A DNA stretch of 6,355 nt from DASRTE01 sp035316885 (GTDB taxonomy: Bacteria; Actinomycetota; Actinomycetes; Jiangellales; Jiangellaceae), in NCBI GenBank assembly GCA_035316885.1, contig DATHII010000183.1:1-6355 (forward strand), read 5' to 3'. Both the position numbers and the translations under genes were made by a program. The number at the start of each line of letters is the position of its first letter. Position 1 is the stretch's first letter. Shown here piece after piece: positions 1 through 6,355 of the stretch. The notes under the pieces are model-generated. The model ran no database searches. It saw nothing but the letters and a program-made list of their open reading frames with translations, and had not been told where the DNA came from.

Positions 1-428
<428 letters not shown>

Positions 429-682
429 GGTCATATGACATCCCGACACCTCACCAGGAGGGCCGGAGACATCGACACATGAGAAAAGAACAACCCCGGC
501 AAGAACGGCTGACATGATTGTCATCCGTCTTACCAAAGGAACCCATCACGAGGCACGACCGCGAAGGCCGGCATCGTGGACGGGGTGTTAATTTGGCATC
601 GACAATTATTTGGCACGCTGTTGAGTTCTCAAGGATCGGGCGCACACCAAGCCAGGCCCATGAGGGCCGTTCTCGGGGCAAC
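429..682 (-). other. rrn precursor leader (5' external spacer of 16S)
   Basis: This stretch lies between the proximal promoter's predicted start (about 682) and the mature 16S 5' end, so it should be transcribed and then removed. It is noticeably less GC-rich than the flanking genes. It contains a boxB/boxA-type element at 608-636, a repeated TGCCAAAT (615-608 and 598-591), a short hairpin TGACA-ATCA-TGTCA (523-510), a second boxA-like tract TGTTCTTT (492-485) and a palindrome GTCATATGAC (439-430) abutting the mature end. In other actinomycetes the leader base-pairs with the spacer downstream of 16S to form the RNase III processing stem. The partner strand is outside this window, so that pairing cannot be verified. 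No credible open reading frame with a ribosome binding site was found here. Confidence 0.75.
608..636 (-). promoter_or_regulatory. boxB/boxA-type antitermination element of the rrn leader
   Basis: The minus strand reads ATCCTTGAGAACTCAACAG, then CGTGCCAAAT. The core TTGAGAACTCAA (632-621) is a perfect 12-base palindrome. It closely resembles the GTTTGAGAACTCAATAG element described in mycobacterial rrn leaders as boxB/boxA, which recruits Nus factors so that RNA polymerase can traverse the long untranslated operon. Its position about 50 nt after the predicted proximal start and about 190 nt before 16S fits that role. The assignment rests on motif resemblance and position only. Confidence 0.7.
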
Positions 683-688
683 TCGTCT

Positions 689-717
689 AACTTAGCCCAT
701 CCGGTGCTCCCGGTCAA
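689..717 (-). promoter_or_regulatory. proximal rrn promoter (P2), sigma-70 type
   Basis: On the minus strand a -35 box TTGACC (717-712) is followed by a 17-base spacer and a -10 box TAAGTT (694-689), giving a predicted start at about 682-683. The spacing is optimal and the -35 is near consensus; the -10 is a plausible high-GC actinobacterial variant. The -35 sits in a short inverted repeat (CCCGG at 723-719 and CCGGG at 713-709 on the minus strand). This promoter would drive the leader containing boxA and the 16S gene. No start-site data are available here. Confidence 0.62.
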
Positions 718-856
718 ACCGGGGCCTTCTGGGTCAGGCGCCGCACTCGGGCCTCTGACGCCGGGCGGTGTAGCGGCCCGATGTGCACATGTCCGGGGGC
801 GGTTGACTCCGGGCCGGCCGCCGTTTCCGGCGTCCCGCTCCCCGCGAGCCGGGAGA
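718..856 (-). other. inter-promoter segment of the rrn control region
   Basis: This segment between the two rrn promoters has no open reading frame I can support. It is very GC-rich. It contains a perfect 10-base palindrome ATGTGCACAT (781-790) and a 5-bp inverted repeat GTCAG...CTGAC (minus strand 757-731, with a mispaired interior). It would be transcribed only from the distal promoter. I recognise no known operator in it. Confidence 0.4.
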
Positions 857-886
857 AACCTACGTGGACCCGCACGGCGTCGTCAA
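857..886 (-). promoter_or_regulatory. distal rrn promoter (P1), sigma-70 type
   Basis: On the minus strand TTGACG (886-881), an 18-base spacer and TAGGTT (862-857) form a good sigma-70-like promoter, with a predicted start near 850. It begins only 74 bases after the tyrS stop codon. The stretch after the -10 box (TCTCCCGG) is GC-rich, as is common in stringently controlled rRNA promoters, although that control is inference. Tandem promoters ahead of rRNA operons are normal in actinomycetes. Confidence 0.6.
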
Positions 887-960
887 ATCGCTCCGCCGAC
901 GCACTCTCCGCGGGTCCCGTGACCGCGTTCGCACAGCTCGGAGGCTTGTCGCCGTGATCG
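887..960 (-). other. tyrS-rrn junction without a convincing terminator
   Basis: These 74 bases follow the tyrS stop. The best hairpin is CGCGG (927-923 on the minus strand) with CCGCG (913-909), five base pairs around a 9-base loop, and no T-tract follows. I therefore do not call a terminator. tyrS transcripts either end by another mechanism or run into the rrn control region. Confidence 0.4.
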
Positions 961-2244
961 TCAGCGCACGATCTCTACGCCGCCGACGGTCCGCTTCCCT
1001 CGCCGCACGACGACCCAACGCCCGTGAAGCAGTTCGTCTTCCCGCACCGTGGCATCCGGGTCGGTGGAGGGGTCGATGCGCGCGTTGTTGACGTACGCGC
1101 CGCCCTCCGCGATCGCCCGGCGGGCGGCGGAGCGGGACGGCACCAGCGCGGCTGCGACGAACAGGTCCACGTACGACGGCCCGTCGTTGCCCATCGGCAC
1201 CCGAGCGAGCGACGTCTCGGACAGCGCCGCCGAGAGCGTGCGCTCGTCGAGCTCCTCCAGGGCGCCCTGGCCGAACAGCGCACGCGACGCCGCCACGACG
1301 CGGGCCGTCTCGTCTGGTCCGTGGACCATCGTGGTCAGCTCCTCGGCGAGAACCCGCTGCCCCACGCGCGCCGCCGGCCGCTGCGCCGTCTCCTGTTCGA
1401 TCTGCTCGATCTCGTCCCTGGAACGGAACGACAGCGCCCGGAGCAGCACCGGGACCTGGCTGTCCTCCACGTTCAGCCAGTGCTGGTAGAAGGCGTAGGG
1501 CGAGGTCATGTCCGGATCGAGCCAGATCGCGCCCGACTCGGTCTTCCCGTACTTCGTGCCGTCGGCCTTGGTGAGCAGCGGTGTCGCCAGAGCGTGCACC
1601 GATACGCCCTCGACCCGGTGGATGAGGTCGACGCCGCTGGTGAGATTGCCCCACTGGTCGCTGCCGCCGGTCTGCAGGATGCAGCCGTAGCGCCGGTAGA
1701 GCTCGAGGAAGTCGAGCCCCTGCAGGAGCTGGTAGCTGAACTCGGTGTAGGAGATGCCCTCCTGCGACTCCAGACGCGCGCTCACCGCCTCCTTCGCCAT
1801 CATCCGGTTGACCCGGAAATGCTTGCCGACGTCGCGCAGGAAGTCGATCGCCGACAGGGGCGCGGTCCAGTCGAGGTTGTTGACGACGCGCGCTGCGTTG
1901 TCGCCCTCGAAGGCGACGTAGCGCGAGACCTGGACGCGGATGCGTTCCACCCACTCGGCGACGGTCTCCTTGGTGTTGAGCGCCCTCTCCGCTTCGGGTT
2001 TCGGGTCTCCGATCAGGCCGGTGGACCCGCCGACCAGCACGAGCGGACGGTGCCCGGCATCCTGCAGGCGCCGGACGGTCAGCAACTGGAGCAGATTGCC
2101 GAAGTGGAGGCTCGGGGCGGTCGGATCGAAGCCGCAGTAGTAGGTGACCGGCCCTTCGGCGAGGGCGCCGCGCAGCGCCTGCTCGTCGGTGGACAACGCG
2201 AGCAGGCCGCGCCAGGTCAGCTCGTCGACGACGTCCTCGGTCAC
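961..2244 (-). CDS. tyrS: tyrosine--tRNA ligase (TyrRS)
   Basis: This cytoplasmic class I aminoacyl-tRNA synthetase attaches L-tyrosine to tRNA-Tyr using ATP. With the GTG start at 2244 it has 427 residues, the normal length. The Rossmann-fold signature is HFGN at residues 47-50 (a HIGH variant whose last His is Asn). Tyrosine-pocket motifs are YTEFSYQLLQG (166-176) and GGSDQWGN (193-200). The mobile KMSKS-type loop is KYGKT (231-235). A C-terminal S4-like RNA-binding domain begins near residue 360 (SAARRAIAEGGAYVNN) and ends with the usual LHGRWVVVRRGKR block. I chose GTG 2244 because it gives VTEDVVDELTWRG, which lines up with actinobacterial TyrS N-termini; GGGAG lies 10 bases upstream. 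An in-frame GTG at 2274 has a better-spaced AGGAG and would add ten residues. The gene lies 72 bases after the glycosylase stop with no clear promoter between them, and the rrn promoters begin just past its end. Confidence 0.96.
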   Translation of the reverse strand: MTEDVVDELTWRGLLALSTDEQALRGALAEGPVTYYCGFDPTAPSLHFGNLLQLLTVRRLQDAGHRPLVLVGGSTGLIGDPKPEAERALNTKETVAEWVERIRVQVSRYVAFEGDNAARVVNNLDWTAPLSAIDFLRDVGKHFRVNRMMAKEAVSARLESQEGISYTEFSYQLLQGLDFLELYRRYGCILQTGGSDQWGNLTSGVDLIHRVEGVSVHALATPLLTKADGTKYGKTESGAIWLDPDMTSPYAFYQHWLNVEDSQVPVLLRALSFRSRDEIEQIEQETAQRPAARVGQRVLAEELTTMVHGPDETARVVAASRALFGQGALEELDERTLSAALSETSLARVPMGNDGPSYVDLFVAAALVPSRSAARRAIAEGGAYVNNARIDPSTDPDATVREDELLHGRWVVVRRGKRTVGGVEIVR

Positions 2245-2254
2245 GGTCCCCAGT

Positions 2255-2284
2255 CTCCCAACGGCTCCGTTCACGGGAACTCCT
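2255..2284 (-). promoter_or_regulatory. competing ribosome binding sites of tyrS
   Basis: Two Shine-Dalgarno candidates decide the tyrS start. AGGAG (2284-2280) sits 5 bases before the GTG at 2274. GGGAG (2259-2255) sits 10 bases before the GTG at 2244. The first has the better spacing, while the second gives the conserved protein N-terminus. A third in-frame GTG at 2289 has no convincing site. Confidence 0.45.
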
Positions 2285-2316
2285 GTCACCGCAATGTGGC
2301 CGAGCCGCGGGCCAGC

Positions 2317-2934
2317 CTATGAGCGGCGGCCCGCCGACCGTCGCTTGGGCAGGTGCGCACGGTACGTCGACACTGTCGGGTCGCCGTCGAGCCAGAACCG
2401 CCACGGCCGCTCCGCAGCCCGCGACAGTCCTACACGCGGGCCGGTCAGCACTAGTCCGACCGGCGACGTGGCGGGCTGGAGCTGCAACGGTGCAGCCGTG
2501 TCGCAGACGTCTGCACCGTTGTCGCCGCCACCCAGCCCCAGCGCCGACGCAAGCCGTGCCGGTCCGCGCGCGAGCTCGTGTTCACGACGCGCCGACGGTC
2601 GGCGTGACCGGGCCACCTCGACACCTGCAACCACCTCCCCTGCCCGGAGCAGTACGGCGCTCGCCCGGCCGGACGGGCCGCAGACGAGGTTTGCGCACCA
2701 GTGCATGCCGTAGGTGAAGTACACGTACACGTGCCCGGCAGGTCCGAACATGACCGCGTTGCGTGCTGTCCGGCCCCGGAAGGCGTGGGATCCGGGGTCG
2801 TCCGCGCCGTCGTAGGCCTCCACCTCGGTCAGGCGCACGGCGACCGGCCCGTTCACGAGGACGCAGCCGAGCAACGACGGAGCCACCTCCAGGACCGGCC
2901 GCTCGAGGAGGGCCCGGTCGGCGACCTCGCTCAC
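2317..2934 (-). CDS. mpg: DNA-3-methyladenine glycosylase, AAG/MPG family
   Basis: This monofunctional base-excision repair enzyme cleaves the N-glycosidic bond of alkylated or deaminated purines, leaving an abasic site. The 205-residue protein matches the compact bacterial form of the AAG fold. By alignment to the human enzyme, the general-base glutamate is E39 in TEVEAY. The residues packing around the flipped base are Y41, H50 and Y72 (in YVYFTYG), with N82 and R97 also conserved. Other family blocks are RNAVMFGPAGHVYVY (58-72), ARGPARLASALGL (122-134) and GPRVGLSRA with PWRF (165-180). The C-terminus is basic (PKRRSAGRRS). The start is GTG 2934, whose GTGA overlaps the argH stop by 4 bases; AGGAG lies only one base upstream, so translation is probably coupled to argH. 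The family is certain, but the exact lesion range cannot be read from sequence. The same glycosylase-tyrS adjacency occurs in Mycobacterium tuberculosis (Rv1688-Rv1689). Confidence 0.95.
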   Translation of the reverse strand: MSEVADRALLERPVLEVAPSLLGCVLVNGPVAVRLTEVEAYDGADDPGSHAFRGRTARNAVMFGPAGHVYVYFTYGMHWCANLVCGPSGRASAVLLRAGEVVAGVEVARSRRPSARREHELARGPARLASALGLGGGDNGADVCDTAAPLQLQPATSPVGLVLTGPRVGLSRAAERPWRFWLDGDPTVSTYRAHLPKRRSAGRRS

Positions 2935-4344
2935 TCTCCTGCCGCCCACGGCCGCCGCGCCGCCACGGCCGTGCGTACGGCGTCGAGCTGTTCGGCCACC
3001 CGTTGTGGAGCCGTCCCACCCTTGCCCGAGCGTGACGCGAGCGACCCGGCCACCGTGAGAACCGACCGCACAGGTGGGCGCAGGTGTGCCGAGACCGAGG
3101 CGAGGTCGCCGTCGGTGAGCTCCCACAGCTCGATCCCGCGCTCCTCGCACAGCCGCACGCAGGCGCCGGCGATCTCGTGGGCCTCCCGGAAGGGGACCCC
3201 GTCGCGGACGAGCCACTCGGCCACGTCCGTCGCGAGCGAGAACCCCGTAGGGGCCAGCTCCTCCAGCCGGGCGGTGCGGAACCGCAGCGTGGACACCATC
3301 CCGGTGACGGCTGGAAGCAGCAGCGTGAGCGAGTCGAGGGAGTCGAAGACGGGCTCCTTGTCCTCCTGCAGGTCCCGGTTGTACGCGAGAGGGAGTGCCT
3401 TGAGCGTCGTCAGCAGGCCGGCCAGGTTGCCGACCAGCCGGCCGGCCTTGCCCCTGGCGAGCTCGGCCACATCCGGGTTCTTCTTCTGCGGCATTATCGA
3501 CGACCCCGTCGACCACGCGTCGTCCAGTTCGACGAAGGAGAACTCCCTCGTCGCCCAGAGCACGACCTCCTCGGCCAGCCGCGACACGTCGACGCCCACC
3601 ATCGCCGACACGAATGCGAACTCGGCCGCGACGTCCCGGGAAGCCGTGCCGTCGATCGAGTTCTCGACCGCCCGCGAGAACCCGAGCACCTCCGCGACGA
3701 ACTCGGGGCTCAGGCCCAGCGACGAGCCGGCCAGCGCGCCCGACCCGTACGGCGACTCGTCCGCGCGCCGATCCCAGTCGCGAAGCCGGTCGACGTCCCG
3801 CAGCAGCGCCCAGGTGTGCGCGAGCAGGTGGTGAGAAAGCAGAACCGGCTGGGCGTGCTGCAGGTGGGTCCGGCCGGGCATAGCGATGCCGAGGTGCCGG
3901 TCCGCATGGGCCGCGAGCGCGTCGACGAGGTCGAGGACCAGGCCTGCCACCGTCCGCGACGCCTCCCGCAGGTACATCCGCAGCAGCGTGGCAACCTGGT
4001 CGTTGCGGGACCGGCCGGCGCGCAGCTTGCCGCCGAGGCCGCTTCCTACGCGGTCGATCAGGCCCCGCTCCAGCGCCGTGTGCACGTCCTCGTCGGACGG
4101 CTTCGGGACGAAGGCGCCCGACGCCACGTCGTCCGCGAGCGCGCCCAGGCCGGCCAGCATGGCGGCGAGCTCGGTTTCGTCGAGCAGGTTGGCGCGATGC
4201 AGCACCCGGGCGTGGGCCCGCGAGCCGGCGATGTCGTACGGCGCGAGCCGCCAGTCGACGTGTGTGCTCCGCGAGAGCGCCGCCAGCGCGTCCGCCGGCC
4301 CGGCGGCGAACCGTCCGCCCCACAGGCTGGTCGGGGCCGACGGC

Positions 4345-4352
<8 letters not shown>
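2931..4352 (-). CDS. argH: argininosuccinate lyase
   Basis: This enzyme catalyses the last step of arginine synthesis, splitting argininosuccinate into arginine and fumarate. It belongs to the fumarase/aspartase superfamily and is normally a cytoplasmic homotetramer with composite active sites. The 473-residue length is typical. The N-terminus has LWGGRF (10-15). The three conserved superfamily regions are present: GKLRAGRSRNDQ (108-119); GRTHLQHAQP (160-169), with catalytic His163; and the signature STGSSIMPQKKNPD (281-294), whose loop carries the catalytic serine. NRDLQEDKEP (325-334) is also conserved. The GTG start at 4352 lies inside the last codons of argG (8-base overlap). No Shine-Dalgarno is evident, so initiation probably depends on ribosomes finishing argG. 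The stop overlaps the glycosylase start. All key residues are intact, so it should be functional. Confidence 0.97.
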
Positions 4353-5544
<1,192 letters not shown>

Positions 5545-5551
5545 GGGTGTG

Positions 5552-5557
5552 CTCCTT
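5552..5557 (-). promoter_or_regulatory. ribosome binding site of argG
   Basis: AAGGAG (5557-5552) is 7 bases ahead of GTG 5544. It lies downstream of the alternative ATG at 5562, so it can serve only the GTG. This decides the argG start. Confidence 0.8.
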
Positions 5558-5558
5558 C

Positions 5559-6080
5559 TCATGCGTGGGGTTCGGGGGCGCGGCCCTCGGCGAGGGCCAG
5601 GAACCAGGCGGCGAGGTCGGCACCGCCGGTCGGGTCGGCGCTGATGACGAGGACCGTGTCGTCGCCGGCGATCGTGCCCAGGACGGCGTCGGGCGCTGCC
5701 CGGTCGACCGCCGAGGCAAGGTATTGGGCCGCGCCGGGCGGGGTGCGCAGCACGACCAGGTTCGCCGACGACCGTGCGGACACCAGGATCTCCTCGCAGA
5801 CTCGGACCAGCCTGGCGTCGATCACCGAGCGCTCCGCGGCACGTGGAGTCCGGTCGCCCCCTTCGCCCGGCAGCGCGTAGACGAGGTCGCCGGCCGCATC
5901 GCGTACCTTGACCGCGCCCATCTCGTCGAGGTCGCGCGAGAGCGTGCCCTGGGTCACGGCGATGCCGTCGACCGCCAGCATCGCCGCGAGTTCGGTCTGC
6001 GAACGCACCGGTTCACGGAGAAGGAACTCCGCGATGCGCTGATGGCGGGCCGCCCGCGTGGTCGGGGTCACCGTCTGCAT
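5559..6080 (-). CDS. argR: arginine repressor ArgR
   Basis: ArgR is the arginine-sensing transcription factor. As a hexamer with bound L-arginine it binds ARG boxes and represses biosynthetic operons. The 173-residue protein has both family domains. The N-terminal winged helix (about 10-72) contains RSQTELAAML and the recognition segment VTQGTLSRDLDEMGAVKVR (42-60). The C-terminal oligomerisation and arginine-binding domain (about 85-165) contains LRTPPGAAQYLASAVD (111-126) and GTIAGDDT (135-142), whose Asp pair contacts arginine in the E. coli protein. A short linker (PGEGGDRTPR) joins the domains. ATG 6080 overlaps the argD TGA by one base, and GGGAGGA (6090-6084) sits 3 bases upstream, an excellent ribosome site inside argD. 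Its place within the operon implies autorepression, but the operon's operator is upstream of the window and not visible. Confidence 0.96.
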   Translation of the reverse strand: MQTVTPTTRAARHQRIAEFLLREPVRSQTELAAMLAVDGIAVTQGTLSRDLDEMGAVKVRDAAGDLVYALPGEGGDRTPRAAERSVIDARLVRVCEEILVSARSSANLVVLRTPPGAAQYLASAVDRAAPDAVLGTIAGDDTVLVISADPTGGADLAAWFLALAEGRAPEPHA

Positions 6081-6355
6081 CAGTCCTCCCGGATGTCGTC
6101 GAGGATCCCGGGAAGCGCGGCCACGAACTCCCGCGCCTGCCCGGCGGTCAGGATCAGCGGTGGAGCGAGCCTCAGCGCGTCCGGCGCAACGGAATTGACG
6201 ATGAAACCCGCGCGGAGGGCGGCCGCAGCGGCCCGAGAGGCGACCGGCGCGGTCAACTCGACGGCGAGCAGCAGCCCGATCCCCCGGGTCCCGGAGACCA
6301 GCGGGTGGTCGAGCCCGCCGACACCGACGCGCAGCCGATGGCCGACGTCGCGGAC
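6080..6355 (-). CDS. argD: acetylornithine aminotransferase, C-terminal part (gene runs off window)
   Basis: Only the last 91 codons and the TGA are present; the N-terminus and the PLP-binding lysine are beyond the window edge. The visible part reads VRGxG-like start, GTRGIGLLLAVEL (22-34 of the fragment), then AGFIVNSVAPDALRLAPPLILT (49-70) and FVAALPGILDDI. This is the characteristic C-terminal domain of class III (PLP fold type I) acetylornithine aminotransferases. The conserved RG.GL followed by RL.PPL.. is shared with ornithine and succinylornithine aminotransferases, but direct linkage to argR-argG-argH makes ArgD the secure choice. The enzyme converts N-acetylglutamate semialdehyde to N-acetylornithine. 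It was located by translating the strand base by base, since the fragment has no start codon. Its stop codon overlaps the argR ATG. Confidence 0.93.
   Translation of the reverse strand, partial: VRDVGHRLRVGVGGLDHPLVSGTRGIGLLLAVELTAPVASRAAAAALRAGFIVNSVAPDALRLAPPLILTAGQAREFVAALPGILDDIRED

Noticed and set aside
909..927. Possible tyrS terminator hairpin (CGCGG / CCGCG)
   Set aside because: Only five base pairs with a 9-base loop and no following T-tract, so it is too weak to call as an intrinsic terminator.
2245..2316. T-box riboswitch or separate promoter ahead of tyrS
   Set aside because: The gap is about 72 bases, too short for a T-box leader, and I found no TTGACA/TATAAT-like pair or terminator/antiterminator helices.
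1024..2322. 432-codon open frame on the plus strand opposite tyrS
   Set aside because: It is a composition shadow: G/C-rich third codon positions in tyrS suppress stops in the opposite strand. Its translation is low-complexity Arg/Ala/Gly/Val-rich with no family motif, whereas the minus-strand frame is a full TyrS.
860..2404. 514-codon minus-strand frame overlapping tyrS and entering the rrn promoter region
   Set aside because: It is out of frame with TyrS, extremely Arg-rich and without domains. It also covers the distal rrn promoter, so it is not a gene.
5545..5558. Possible promoter or ARG-box operator between argR and argG
   Set aside because: The gap is only 14 bases and consists essentially of the argG ribosome binding site and spacer.

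Overview
The window reads as one co-oriented stretch of a high-GC Actinomycetota chromosome, with every real gene on the minus strand. Three things support this. The 16S sequence is actinobacterial in character: its 27F site reads GATCCTGGCTCAG and it has GGGTTGTAAAC near its truncated edge. The codons are strongly G/C-ending with many GTG starts. The gene content and order (arginine genes, a 3-methyladenine glycosylase, tyrS) resembles that of actinomycetes. I cannot name a genus from the sequence alone.

Reading in the direction of transcription (high to low coordinates), the window opens inside argD, of which only the last 91 codons are present. Then come argR (6080-5559), argG (5544-4345), argH (4352-2931), a 3-methyladenine DNA glycosylase gene of the AAG/MPG family (2934-2317) and tyrS (about 2244-961). 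Junctions are extremely tight: argD/argR share one base, argR/argG are 14 bases apart, argG/argH overlap by 8 bases, and argH/glycosylase overlap by 4. This looks like the distal half of an argCJBDRGH-type arginine operon whose promoter and ARG-box operators lie outside the window. The glycosylase is translationally coupled to its end and tyrS follows after about 72 bases. argF is not between argD and argR, where mycobacteria and corynebacteria carry it.

Bases 429-960 hold no protein gene. On the minus strand they carry the control region of a ribosomal RNA operon. There are two sigma-70-like promoters (TTGACG-18-TAGGTT and TTGACC-17-TAAGTT), a leader of about 250 nt with a boxB/boxA-type antitermination element (TTGAGAACTCAA palindrome), and the start of 16S rRNA at about 428. 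The 16S gene runs off the window at position 1, which corresponds to roughly E. coli position 436. I see no convincing intrinsic terminator between tyrS and the first rrn promoter.

Functionally, ArgD, ArgG and ArgH catalyse the transamination and last two steps of arginine synthesis and ArgR is the arginine-responsive repressor. TyrS charges tRNA-Tyr, and the glycosylase removes alkylated purines. I see no mobile element, CRISPR array, tRNA, toxin-antitoxin pair or unfamiliar protein. This is an ordinary housekeeping region, and its most interesting parts are the rrn leader architecture and the gene coupling.
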